Source: an uncultured Bacteroidales bacterium
GTDB lineage: Bacteria > Bacteroidota > Bacteroidia > Bacteroidales > Paludibacteraceae
Length of the DNA: 54,643 nucleotides
Assembly (NCBI GenBank): GCA_946186735.1
Contig: CAMHOK010000002.1
Span: 1 to 54,643 of the forward strand
Reading direction: 5' to 3'
The first letter of the stretch is position 1; every line of letters begins with the position of its first letter. The notes beneath the pieces are model-generated. The model searched no databases. It was not told the origin of the DNA and saw only the letters and a program-made list of their open reading frames with translations. Made by a program: the position numbers and the translations under genes. This document shows positions 6,709 through 15,699 of the stretch, piece after piece.

Positions 6709-8691
6709 TTACAATATATGGTACTGCACGAAGGCTTCTATGGCTTCGTAGTTAGCGAGTCCGAGTTGTGCATATAGTCGTGCTGTCTCGTGGTTGCGGT
6801 CTTCGGCTCGTTGCCAGAAGAGTCTCTCGTCGTTACCCATGAACGGAGCCGACTCCATCTGCGACTGATGCTTGAGTATGGTGTTGCGTTTGAAGCGCAG
6901 CTCTTCGGGTGACATAGGCACAGCCATCTCGATGAGGTCCACCTCCCATTCCATCCATGCACCGCGGTACATCCATATACGGCAGTCGTGTAGCCAAGGC
7001 TCTGTATCCTTCAGTTCGTCGATAGCGGCGAGCACGGCGTCGAGGCAGACCTTGTGTGTGCCATGCGGGTCGGCCAGGTCGCCTGCCACGAACATCTCTT
7101 GCGGCTTGAGCTCGAGCAGGAGGCGTTTGACTATATCCACATCGGCTTGCGAGAGGTCGTTCTTCTTGATGGTGCCTGTCTCGTAGAACGGCAGGTTGAG
7201 GAAATGGATATGCGACTTATCGAGACCCATGTGTCGGCAGGCAGCGGTGGCTTCGCCACGGCGTATGAGAGCTTTGAGGTCGAGTATGTCGCGCGTGTCT
7301 TGGTCGCCAATCTTCTCTTGCTGGAGGAAATGTATGAACTCGTCATACTTCTTGTTGATGACGTCAGAGTGGGTGTCGTGCAGTAGGTTGAAGCCTTTGA
7401 TGAAGTCCATGAAACGGATGACCTCGTCGTCGCAGACGGCTATGCAGCCTGATGTCTCGTAGGCTATATGCACATTATGTCCTTGGTTGATGAGTCGCGA
7501 GAAAGTGCCTCCCATAGAGATCACATCATCGTCGGGGTGAGGTGAGAAGATGAGAATATCTTTTGGGAAGGGTTTGGCTCTCTCGGGTCGGTTGGTGTCG
7601 TCAGCGTTAGGTTTGCCTCCGGGCCAACCGGTGATGGTGTGCTGCAGGTCGTTGAATATCTTGATGTTGCAGTTGTATGCCGAGCCGTAGAGTGTGATGA
7701 GGTCGCTCAGACCGTAGTCGTTATAATCTTTGTTGGTGAGTTTGAGGATAGGCTTGCCTGTCATCTGGCAGAGCCAGACGATAGCTCTTCTGGTGAGTTG
7801 GTCGTTCCAGTCGCACGAGGTGACGAGCCACGGTTGGTGGATGCGTGTCAGTTGGTCGGCTGCAGCGAGGTTGAGTATGACCTCTGCGTTCTTATGCAGC
7901 TGCAGAGCCGAGGCGGGGCATGCGGTAGAGTAGGGCTCTTCTACGGCTTTCTTTATCTGTTGAGCTTTGGTGTCGCCCCATGCGCACAGCACTATACGCT
8001 TGGCGTTGAGTATGGTGCCTATGCCTAAGGTGATGCTGGCGGCGGGCACTTGCTCCATGGTGCCGAAGAGCGACTTTGCATCTTCGCGCGAGTTGTTGTC
8101 GAGCAGGACGAGTCGTGTCTGCGAGTTGCTCTGCGTGCCGGGCTCGTTGAAAGCGATGTTACCCATGCGACCTATGCCGAGCAGCACGAAGTCCAGACCG
8201 CCCTCTTCCGTTATCTGTTTCTCTATCTGTTGGCAGGCGGCTAACACTTGGTCTTGTGGCATGGTACCGTCGATGAAATGTATGTTCTCGGGAGCTATGT
8301 CAACATGTGAGAAGAAGAGCTTGGACATCTCACCATAGCATGCCTGCTTTTTGTCAACCAGGGGGTAATACTCATACAGACTGAAGAAAACGACGTTCTT
8401 GAAACTCAGCCCTTCTTCTTTGTGCATCTTAACCAAGAGGTTGAACACATCGCTTGAAGAGCGTCCGGCAGCCATGGCAATGACAGCTTTCTCTCCGAGA
8501 GCCTGCTTATGGCGGATGAGCGAGGCTATCTCGGTGGCAATAACTTTGGAGCCTTCGTCGGCAGTCTCAAAGATGGTAGTCTTGATCTTCTCCATGCGCT
8601 GAACGCGGGAGGCTTCGAAAACATCGTCGGGCTTATAGAGACGGGGCGATACGTGACTGAGCACGATTTGAGAGGAAAGATTGTTTCTCAT
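6709..8691 (-). CDS. nagB: NagB-like domain fused to PIG-L/LmbE deacetylase; NagB site degenerate
   Basis: The 660-residue protein belongs to the long Bacteroidetes glucosamine-6-phosphate deaminase type: an N-terminal NagB-like isomerase fold (about 50-290), a linker, and a PIG-L/LmbE domain (about 375-600). The PIG-L zinc motif is intact (SPHPDDDV, and HGTH near 540), so deacetylation of an N-acetylglucosamine derivative is plausible. The NagB half keeps FNEPG and QTRL, but its catalytic residues differ from E. coli NagB: the NMDEY motif reads SLYEY (Asp72 to Tyr), GxDGHIAFNE reads GRMGNIAFNE (Asp141 to Met, His143 to Asn), and TGGTP reads AGRSS. Deamination by this copy is therefore doubtful. 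It is transcribed away from the kinase/murQ/SusCD operon, with its promoter back to back. The symbol reflects family, not proven activity. Confidence 0.85.
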   Translation of the reverse strand: MRNNLSSQIVLSHVSPRLYKPDDVFEASRVQRMEKIKTTIFETADEGSKVIATEIASLIRHKQALGEKAVIAMAAGRSSSDVFNLLVKMHKEEGLSFKNVVFFSLYEYYPLVDKKQACYGEMSKLFFSHVDIAPENIHFIDGTMPQDQVLAACQQIEKQITEEGGLDFVLLGIGRMGNIAFNEPGTQSNSQTRLVLLDNNSREDAKSLFGTMEQVPAASITLGIGTILNAKRIVLCAWGDTKAQQIKKAVEEPYSTACPASALQLHKNAEVILNLAAADQLTRIHQPWLVTSCDWNDQLTRRAIVWLCQMTGKPILKLTNKDYNDYGLSDLITLYGSAYNCNIKIFNDLQHTITGWPGGKPNADDTNRPERAKPFPKDILIFSPHPDDDVISMGGTFSRLINQGHNVHIAYETSGCIAVCDDEVIRFMDFIKGFNLLHDTHSDVINKKYDEFIHFLQQEKIGDQDTRDILDLKALIRRGEATAACRHMGLDKSHIHFLNLPFYETGTIKKNDLSQADVDIVKRLLLELKPQEMFVAGDLADPHGTHKVCLDAVLAAIDELKDTEPWLHDCRIWMYRGAWMEWEVDLIEMAVPMSPEELRFKRNTILKHQSQMESAPFMGNDERLFWQRAEDRNHETARLYAQLGLANYEAIEAFVQYHIL

Positions 8692-8746
8692 AATATTGTT
8701 GTTTTTAAGTTTTTGTCGGTTTTTAAGATTCTTGTTTACGGTCGTG

Positions 8747-8777
8747 CAAAGTTACACAATTTGTTCTAAACAACAAA
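8747..8777 (-). promoter_or_regulatory. Promoter for the NagB/PIG-L gene
   Basis: The minus strand has -33 TTTG (8774-8777), 19 bases of spacing and -7 TAACTTTG (8747-8754). It gives a leader of about 50 bases and faces away from the murK promoter at 8802-8833. Confidence 0.75.
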
Positions 8778-8801
8778 GTTGTTTTTAAAAAATAACTATT
8801 A

Positions 8802-8833
8802 TTTGTGAGATTGAGGAATATTTTGTAAATTTG
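8802..8833 (+). promoter_or_regulatory. Promoter for the kinase-murQ-susCD operon
   Basis: -33 TTTG (8802-8805), 20 bases of spacing and -7 TAAATTTG (8826-8833) predict a start near 8840. The leader holds two dyads: the 10-bp palindrome AGAGCGCTCT at 8844-8853 and a 17-bp imperfect palindrome at 8864-8880 (CGGATAGA, G, TCTGTCCG). These are possible operator sites or leader structures. Confidence 0.75.
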
Positions 8834-8922
8834 CGGTCCGAAGAGAGCGCTCTTATCGATGGTCGGATAGAGTCTGTCCGGAGACTATTGAAAGAGTGCC
8901 GTTAACCTTAAAACAAAGTATT

Positions 8923-9774
8923 ATGAAACTTATTGCAGACAGTGGCAGTACAAAGACCCACTGGTGTCTGATTACTCGTAGTGGTCAGGTAGAAGAGTTT
9001 GTTACCGATGGTATCAATCCGTTTCAGCAGTCGTCTGATGGTATAAAGAACTCTATTTCCAATCAACTCTTGCCTTTGATGGCACATGCGATGTGGGTAG
9101 GTCCGGTAGAAGAGATCTACTTCTATGGTGCCGGTTGTACTCCTGAGAAGTCGCCTTTGGTTAAGCAAGCTTTGCAGGCATGCTTTAAGAAAGCCACTCT
9201 CATTGAGGTCTATTCCGACATGGTAGGTGCAGCTCGTGCATTGCTTGGCGACAAGCCGGGTGTGGCGTGTATCTTAGGTACGGGTTCCAACTCGTGTCAG
9301 TATGACGGTGAGAAGTTTGTCAAGAATGTGCCGGCATTGGGCTTTATCCTTGGTGACGAGGGCTCGGGTGCAGTGTTAGGCAAGCGTTTGGTGGCTGACC
9401 TGCTGAAGAACCAGATGGGCGAAGAGTTGAAACAGAAGTTCCTCGCTCAGTACAACACCTCACAGGCAGAGATAATCGAGAATGTCTATCGCAAGCCTTT
9501 CCCTAATCGCTACTTGGCTCAGTTCTCTAAGTTCTGCTCTGAGAACATCGACAATCCTCTTATATATAATCTTGTTTACGACCATTTCACGCAGTTCGTT
9601 GTGCGCAACCTCAAGCAGTATCCCAAGGAGTTGCCGGTAGGTTTTGTGGGCTCGGTGGCATACTATTATCAAGACATCTTAAAGAAGGTGCTTAAGGACA
9701 ACGGCCTGAGTCTGGCTCAGATCATCCAAGATCCTATTGAGGGTCTGAAGGCTTATCATCAGCAAGAGGCATAG
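8923..9774 (+). CDS. murK: BadF/BadG-family amino-sugar kinase (MurNAc or GlcNAc kinase)
   Basis: The 283-residue protein has the ASKHA phosphotransferase fold of the BadF/BadG/BcrA family. Seen: the N-terminal phosphate loop IADSGSTKTHW (Asp6), the second nucleotide loop CILGTGSNSC (about 118-127), and GDEGSGAVLG (about 146-155), a signature of GlcNAc kinases of this family. It should phosphorylate GlcNAc and/or MurNAc at O6 in the cytoplasm. The next gene, 60 bases downstream, is MurQ, which needs MurNAc-6-phosphate. By analogy with the MurK-MurQ pairs of Tannerella and Clostridium I favour a MurNAc-active kinase; substrate choice cannot be read from sequence. The start at 8923 begins directly at the conserved N-terminus. 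It is the first gene of the operon. Confidence 0.85.
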   Translation: MKLIADSGSTKTHWCLITRSGQVEEFVTDGINPFQQSSDGIKNSISNQLLPLMAHAMWVGPVEEIYFYGAGCTPEKSPLVKQALQACFKKATLIEVYSDMVGAARALLGDKPGVACILGTGSNSCQYDGEKFVKNVPALGFILGDEGSGAVLGKRLVADLLKNQMGEELKQKFLAQYNTSQAEIIENVYRKPFPNRYLAQFSKFCSENIDNPLIYNLVYDHFTQFVVRNLKQYPKELPVGFVGSVAYYYQDILKKVLKDNGLSLAQIIQDPIEGLKAYHQQEA

Positions 9775-9834
9775 GTCTGTTGTGAACGAATAAGTGTAAT
9801 ATTATAAGGTCAACAAACAAATCAGGAAAGCGTT

Positions 9835-10650
9835 ATGTTTACAAAGATAACCGAGCAGCCCTCGCTGCACGACAGGTTAGACGAGAAGTCGGTAGGTGAG
9901 CTTCTTCGTGAGATGAACGAGGAGGACCAGAAGGTAGCTCTTGCCGTTCGCGAGGCTATCCCTCAGATAGAGAAATTAGTGGAGCAGATAGTGCCTCGAA
10001 TGAAGCAAGGCGGTCGTATCTTCTACATGGGAGCGGGCACCTCAGGTCGTTTGGGTGTGCTTGATGCCTCAGAGATACCTCCCACTTTCGGTATGCCCAA
10101 CACTTATGTCGTTGGTCTGATAGCCGGTGGCGACACCGCTCTGCGTAACCCTGTTGAGAAAGCTGAGGATGACCCGGAGCGCTCGTGGCAGGAGTTGTTA
10201 GACCACGACATCAATACGCTTGACACCGTCATCGGTATAGCAGCATCGGGGACGACACCTTATGTAATAGGTGCGCTCCGCCATGCTCGCGCTTTCGGGT
10301 GTCTGACGGCAAGCATCAGTTGCAACCCCGACTCGCCCGTAGCCAAAGAGGCAGAGATAGCTATAGAGGCTATCGTCGGTCCGGAGTTCGTGACAGGCTC
10401 CACCCGCCTCAAGTCAGGTACGGCACAGAAGCTCATCTGCAACATGATAACCACCACCACCATGATCAAGATGGGGCGGGTGAAAGGCAATAAGATGGTC
10501 AACATGCAGCTGTCGAACAACAAGTTGGTTGATCGCGGCACGCGTATGTTGGTCGAAGAGTTGGGTCTCAAGTACGATGAGGCTCAAAAACTGCTACTCA
10601 AGTATGGGTCGGTCAAGAAAGCAACCGATGCATATAGAAAGAATAACTAA
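9835..10650 (+). CDS. murQ: N-acetylmuramic acid 6-phosphate etherase
   Basis: The 271-residue cytoplasmic enzyme cleaves the D-lactyl ether of MurNAc-6-phosphate to give GlcNAc-6-phosphate and D-lactate, a step specific to peptidoglycan salvage. It has a SIS sugar-phosphate isomerase fold: GAGTSGRLG (66-74), DASEIPPTFG with catalytic Glu80, and an AED element with Glu111 matching the second catalytic Glu of E. coli MurQ. The family signature GPEFVTGSTRLKSGTAQK follows near 180-197. Length is near the usual 290-300, with a short C-terminal domain. It lies between the kinase and susC (16-base gap), tying intracellular MurNAc use to an outer-membrane import system. Confidence 0.96.
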   Translation: MFTKITEQPSLHDRLDEKSVGELLREMNEEDQKVALAVREAIPQIEKLVEQIVPRMKQGGRIFYMGAGTSGRLGVLDASEIPPTFGMPNTYVVGLIAGGDTALRNPVEKAEDDPERSWQELLDHDINTLDTVIGIAASGTTPYVIGALRHARAFGCLTASISCNPDSPVAKEAEIAIEAIVGPEFVTGSTRLKSGTAQKLICNMITTTTMIKMGRVKGNKMVNMQLSNNKLVDRGTRMLVEELGLKYDEAQKLLLKYGSVKKATDAYRKNN

Positions 10651-10666
10651 CCAAAAATATCATATT

Positions 10667-13600
10667 ATGAAGAAAATCTACACTTTGTTGGCTGTCTTCT
10701 GGTTAGCGTCGATGACTGTCATGGCGAGCATCACCGTGACCGGACATATCACGCAGGCCACCGACGGCGAACCCGTCATCGGTGCTTCAGTGATGGAGAA
10801 AGGTACGAGCAATGGTACCATCACCGATTATGATGGTAATTATACCATTACTGTGGGCGACAAAGCCAAACTGGTTGTCAGCTACATAGGTATGAAGACA
10901 CAAGAGATCACCGTTACCGGTCCCAAGCATGACATCGTGCTTCAAGAGGCTGCCATTGCAGTGGAAGAGGTGGTGGTAACGGCTCAAGGTATTGTGCAGG
11001 AAAAGAAGAAGATGAACTTCGCTGTTCAGAATGTAACTTCTGACGCTCTCACGGCAGGCAAGCAGCAGAACTTCGTCAACTCTCTTCAAGGTCAGATAGC
11101 CGGTGTGACGGTTACCAACTCGTCCGGTTCGCCTAACGCCGGTCAGCAGATCATCATCCGCGGTATCAGCTCTATCAACACCTCGCAGTCGAACGAGCCT
11201 CTGTTCGTTCTTGACGGTATGCCTATCAGTGGTGGTGCCACGGCTGCTGCCGATATCAACCCCAATGATATTGCCAACGTGACGGTGCTCAAGGGTGCGG
11301 CAGCCGCTGCTCTCTACGGACAAGAAGGTGCCAACGGTGTGATCATGATAACCACTAAGTCGGCAGAGGTGGGGAAGGTGCAAGTTAATATCAACGGCAG
11401 TTGGCAGATGGACACACCCGCTAACCTCTTGAAACAGCAGTCCACCTATATGCCCGGCTCCAACGGCTTCTTCCGCGATAAGACGGGAGGCGGTTGGGGA
11501 CCGATGCTCTCAGAAGGGCAAAAGACCTACAACAACTTAGAGAACTTCCTCACCATGGGCTTCTATCATAAGTACGATGTGTCGGTAACAGGCGGTACGG
11601 AGAAGTTCCAGGCCTACGCTTCGGCCAGCTGGTCGAAAGCAGACGGTGTGGTACCCAACGACTACAAGCAGAAGCTCGGAGCTCTCATCAAAGCCTCGTA
11701 CTCACCTGCCAAGTGGGTGACGATCAATGCTTCGGCGAACATAAGCAACACTCGCTCTCGCTCAACGAGCGGTGTGCAGACGGCCTACGGCTGGCCTCTC
11801 ACTGACGACATCACCTATTATCAAGAAGCTTCTGGTATGCCGCATTTCCGCTATTATGCCGATGGCGAGGGTAACAAATATGCGTCGCCCATCAGTCCGC
11901 TCTATGGCATCTACAACGACAACGGACTGAGTCGAGCCATGCGTAATGTGCTCAACGCTTCCGTCACTTTCAAGCCCGTCAAGGGTCTGGAGCTGACCGG
12001 TCGTGTGAGCTACGACACCAAGGCGGTATCGACCGAGAGCTATGTGGTGCCCCGCTGGGACGATGCCACCGTCACTCAGACCGTTCCCAAGCCCGCTGAG
12101 GAGCGTAATGCTGCCAACGCAGCCGAGTGGGATGCCTATGAGGCTTATCTCAACTACTTAGCCACAGGCTATCTCACCGACCCGTATCTCACCACCAAAG
12201 ACTTGGAGAACATGGGTACGCGTAACTCATACTTAGGCTACGCCTCGTCCTCATCGAGCATGTCGGAGCTGCTCAACGCAGGCTTCATCGTCAATTATAA
12301 CCTCGCCCTGCCCAAAGATTTCAGTATGAACTTCATGGTGGGTGGTGATATAAAGACCTCGCACAGCACCTCGAAAGCGATGACCGGCTATAACTTCATC
12401 ATCCCGGGCACCTACAGCATGAGCAACACCACCGGTGGCGACAACCTCGCGGTGTCCGACCGCACCTCAACCATGTCGCAGAAGCGTATGTTCTCTTACT
12501 ACTGGGAGGTGCGCGGCGACTACAAAGGTCTGGCATCGTTGTCGGTGACGGGTCGTTGGGACTGGTCGTCGGCTCTGAAGACCTCACCTTTCTTCTACCC
12601 CTCGGTAACGGCAGGTCTGGTGTTCTCTGAGCTCATACCCGGACTCAACCAGACGAAGAACAACTGGTTCTCTTATGGTAAGCTGCGTGGTAACTTCGCT
12701 ATCGTAGGTAAAGACACCTCGCCTTACGCTTACGACCGCGCTTATAAGCAGTTCGCCACCTATCCTGACGGAGGTTATGGTATCGACCCCACAGTGGCAG
12801 CCGCCTCGCCGGAGTTGCAACCGGAGATGTCGTCATCGTGGGAGATAGGTGCCGACCTGCGCTTCTTCAACAACATGACGCGCTTAGACATCGCTTATTA
12901 CTCGACCCGCGTTGACAACCAGATAGTAACGGTGCGCGTGTCGCCCGCTTCGGGTTATATACTGCAGAGGAGGAACGAAGGATCGTTGCGCAACCAAGGC
13001 TTTGAGTTCACCTGGGACCAAGACATCATCAAGAGTCGTAACTTCGACTGGTCGATGGCTCTCAACCTCGGTCTGAACAGAGGTAAGGTAGTGGCTCTGC
13101 CGGAGGATGTGCTCGAGATAACCGGCGTACAGTATGGTACGGTGTTCACCTCAGCTTACTTGGGAATGTCAACCACCTCGCTCTCGGGTAAAGACTACGA
13201 GAGGAACGAGGAGGGCAAGGTCATCTGCGACGAGAACGGTTATCCTACCATCTCGCCTATCAAGAACAAGTATATAGGTAACCGCGAGGGTCTGTTCTCG
13301 GCAGGTCTGAGGAGCAACATGTCGATCTACGGTGTACAGTTCGGCTTCCTCTTCGACGGTCGTGTAGGCGGCGATGTGTTCAACTTCACTCAACAGTCGC
13401 TCATCTCCTCAGGTCAGGCAGCTATCTTAGAGAACTACCGCGGACGCCAAGTGGTGTTCGACGGTGTGGTGAGCGATGGCAACGGCGGATGGGTGAAGAA
13501 CACCAAGCCTATCACACTCGATGCTACCACCATCATCAACTCTTTCTATAACGTGTCGTCTAACTTCATAGAGGACGGCTCGTATCTGCGCTTGAGCTAT

Positions 13601-13828
13601 GTGACCCTTGGTTACGACTTCGCCAAACTGATGCCTCATCAGAAAGTGCTTAAGTCGCTCAACCTCTCGTTCACTGCCAACAACCTCTTCACTCTCACCC
13701 GTTACACCGGTTCCGACCCTCTGTGTAACGCTTCGACAAGTGCTTACGGTACAGGCTCGGCAGGTATCGACTATTTCCCGATACCTTCGCTACGCTCGTA
13801 TAACTTCACACTCAATGTTAAATTCTAA
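10667..13828 (+). CDS. susC: SusC/RagA-family TonB-dependent outer-membrane transporter
   Basis: The 1053-residue protein has a signal peptide (MKKIYTLLAVFWLASMTVMA), a carboxypeptidase-regulatory-like domain (about 21-100: ITVTGHITQATDGEPVIGA), the SusC boundary EEVVVTAQG, a plug domain (about 115-225, with LFVLDGMPI and LKGAAAAALYG), and a large beta-barrel ending in SLRSYNFTLNVKF with the terminal aromatic residue typical of barrels. It should import an oligomeric ligand across the outer membrane using TonB energy, together with the SusD partner 21 bases downstream. The start at 10667 was chosen for the signal peptide; the longer frame overlaps murQ. Ligand specificity is not readable, but the operon points to amino-sugar or peptidoglycan fragments. 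Confidence 0.95.
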   Translation: MKKIYTLLAVFWLASMTVMASITVTGHITQATDGEPVIGASVMEKGTSNGTITDYDGNYTITVGDKAKLVVSYIGMKTQEITVTGPKHDIVLQEAAIAVEEVVVTAQGIVQEKKKMNFAVQNVTSDALTAGKQQNFVNSLQGQIAGVTVTNSSGSPNAGQQIIIRGISSINTSQSNEPLFVLDGMPISGGATAAADINPNDIANVTVLKGAAAAALYGQEGANGVIMITTKSAEVGKVQVNINGSWQMDTPANLLKQQSTYMPGSNGFFRDKTGGGWGPMLSEGQKTYNNLENFLTMGFYHKYDVSVTGGTEKFQAYASASWSKADGVVPNDYKQKLGALIKASYSPAKWVTINASANISNTRSRSTSGVQTAYGWPLTDDITYYQEASGMPHFRYYADGEGNKYASPISPLYGIYNDNGLSRAMRNVLNASVTFKPVKGLELTGRVSYDTKAVSTESYVVPRWDDATVTQTVPKPAEERNAANAAEWDAYEAYLNYLATGYLTDPYLTTKDLENMGTRNSYLGYASSSSSMSELLNAGFIVNYNLALPKDFSMNFMVGGDIKTSHSTSKAMTGYNFIIPGTYSMSNTTGGDNLAVSDRTSTMSQKRMFSYYWEVRGDYKGLASLSVTGRWDWSSALKTSPFFYPSVTAGLVFSELIPGLNQTKNNWFSYGKLRGNFAIVGKDTSPYAYDRAYKQFATYPDGGYGIDPTVAAASPELQPEMSSSWEIGADLRFFNNMTRLDIAYYSTRVDNQIVTVRVSPASGYILQRRNEGSLRNQGFEFTWDQDIIKSRNFDWSMALNLGLNRGKVVALPEDVLEITGVQYGTVFTSAYLGMSTTSLSGKDYERNEEGKVICDENGYPTISPIKNKYIGNREGLFSAGLRSNMSIYGVQFGFLFDGRVGGDVFNFTQQSLISSGQAAILENYRGRQVVFDGVVSDGNGGWVKNTKPITLDATTIINSFYNVSSNFIEDGSYLRLSYVTLGYDFAKLMPHQKVLKSLNLSFTANNLFTLTRYTGSDPLCNASTSAYGTGSAGIDYFPIPSLRSYNFTLNVKF

Positions 13829-13849
13829 CCTCAAAAAGCATTTACCATT

Positions 13850-15649
13850 ATGAAAGCAATCAAATATATCGTTTGTGTATGCCTCTCGGCATTCCTTACC
13901 TTGTCGCTGACAGGTTGTGATGAGTGGTTAGATATCAACACTAACCCCAATCAGCCTATCACCACCACTCTTGATCAGGCTCTGCCTCCTATCATCTTCT
14001 ACTCGGCTTTCATCAACTACGACCATGCCGAGTATGGAGTATATATGTCGCAAGCACTGACCACCTCTTCTAAGTCGCAGACCGGCTCTTATCCTTACAG
14101 TCAGGGTTGGGAGTTCTTGGGCATCAACCGTCACCCGATGTGGCGTCGTCATTTCTACGACCTTGGTGCTAATATACGCAAGATGCTGGAGATAGCTGAG
14201 CAGCAGAACTCGCCTAACTACGAGCTCATAGGTCGCACCATCCGTCTGCAATCGACGATGATGACCACCGACCTCTTCGGCGACATGCCTCGCTCGGAAG
14301 CTTATCAGAAGAACTCACCTAAGTACGACTCGCAAGAGGAGGTGTATGAGTGGCTCTTCCAAGAAGCCGACGAGCTGGTGAAGCTCTACGACGACCCTGC
14401 CTATACCGACAATCCTAACTCTCACCCCATCAACGAGAAACAGGACCGTATCTATCATGGCGACATGAAGAAATGGGCAGCCTACACCAAGGCTCTGCGT
14501 TGCCGTCTGTGGCTGAGGAAACTGCCTAACTGGGACAACACTCCCGCCAACTGCCAGCGTATCGTTCAGATGGTGGATGAGGTGCTCAACGACCCTAACT
14601 GGGAAGAGCCCCGCTACTATTTCCCCGGAGGTGTGACGGAGAGCAACTGCCCGTGGGGCTCCACCTGCCCGAAGATCAACTCGTGGGAGAGTCGCGACAA
14701 CCGTTTAGCGTCGTCGATGCCCACCACCTTCTTTGCTCAAGGTATCCTCGGAGCTTACCCGCAGCGCCATGCCTCATGGCATTATGCCCTCGACCCCCGC
14801 GCCGAGAAGATGATGACTCCCCGCTCGATGGGCTCGTCGGACACCTACGGTGCCATCCGCTACTTAGAGAGCAACATAGGTATGGACAACTCGATGAAAG
14901 TAACCTATTATCCTGACCTCTATGCCTCATCCGGCAACAACCCCTTCGTGCAGAACAACGGCTATATAGCCCTCATGCTCCAAGAAGAGCTTATGTTCAT
15001 CAAGGCTGAGGCTCAGTATTGGGCAGGCGATGTGGCAGGTGCTTACAACACTACAGTGGAGGCTACCAAGTGCAACATGGACCGCTACGGAGTGGGCAAC
15101 ACCACCTCTGCCGACAAGAAGATCTACGACCTGTTCTTCGAGATCAAGCTGCCCGGTGCCACCGAGTTCACCATAGCCGACCTCATGCAGCAGAAGTATG
15201 TGGCGATGTACTTGCAAGAAGAGCAGTGGACCGACATGCGTCGCTACAACTACTCGTCGAAGACCAACGGTATCTTCTACGGTCTGCAAGGCACCACTCC
15301 CGTTCCCGTCTATACCTGCAAGACCAGAGCCTCGTCGCGTTATACGGCAGCGGCTTACACCGGCGAGTATTCGCTGCGCCGACCCTATAACCTCTACGCT
15401 CCTTATTGGGACCAACCCGACTGCTACGAAGATCCTTCGTCCAAAGCAGTGCTCTCACCTAATGCCTGGGTCAACCGACTCAATCCTGACACCGAGACCG
15501 AGACCAAGTACAACTCCAAGGAGCTCATCCGTATAGGCGCTTGTAACGCTAACGGACAGGTGGACTACCACTGGATGCAGAAACATCTGATCTGGGCGAA
15601 GTTCAATCCTCAGGTCTGCACCTGCTCTAACTCGATAGAATGGATGTAA
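13850..15649 (+). CDS. susD: SusD/RagB-like surface lipoprotein
   Basis: The 599-residue lipoprotein has a lipobox (LSLTGC, Cys at residue 23) directly followed by DEWLDINTNPNQP, the opening typical of the SusD-like_2 (RagB) group. The helical body contains TPR-like segments. Near residue 385 a LMLQEELMFIKAEAQYWAGD element matches the conserved E-x-x-F-I-K-A-E-A region of SusD proteins, and a QKYVAMYLQEEQWTDMRRY element matches the C-terminal helix (WxxMRR). It should bind ligand at the cell surface and act as the lid of the SusC transporter encoded just upstream. The acidic residues after the lipid cysteine fit surface export in Bacteroidetes. Confidence 0.95.
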   Translation: MKAIKYIVCVCLSAFLTLSLTGCDEWLDINTNPNQPITTTLDQALPPIIFYSAFINYDHAEYGVYMSQALTTSSKSQTGSYPYSQGWEFLGINRHPMWRRHFYDLGANIRKMLEIAEQQNSPNYELIGRTIRLQSTMMTTDLFGDMPRSEAYQKNSPKYDSQEEVYEWLFQEADELVKLYDDPAYTDNPNSHPINEKQDRIYHGDMKKWAAYTKALRCRLWLRKLPNWDNTPANCQRIVQMVDEVLNDPNWEEPRYYFPGGVTESNCPWGSTCPKINSWESRDNRLASSMPTTFFAQGILGAYPQRHASWHYALDPRAEKMMTPRSMGSSDTYGAIRYLESNIGMDNSMKVTYYPDLYASSGNNPFVQNNGYIALMLQEELMFIKAEAQYWAGDVAGAYNTTVEATKCNMDRYGVGNTTSADKKIYDLFFEIKLPGATEFTIADLMQQKYVAMYLQEEQWTDMRRYNYSSKTNGIFYGLQGTTPVPVYTCKTRASSRYTAAAYTGEYSLRRPYNLYAPYWDQPDCYEDPSSKAVLSPNAWVNRLNPDTETETKYNSKELIRIGACNANGQVDYHWMQKHLIWAKFNPQVCTCSNSIEWM

Positions 15650-15699
15650 GGAAAAGTAGAATAGATGAATACCTGAATACTTGAATAATTATTATTGAT

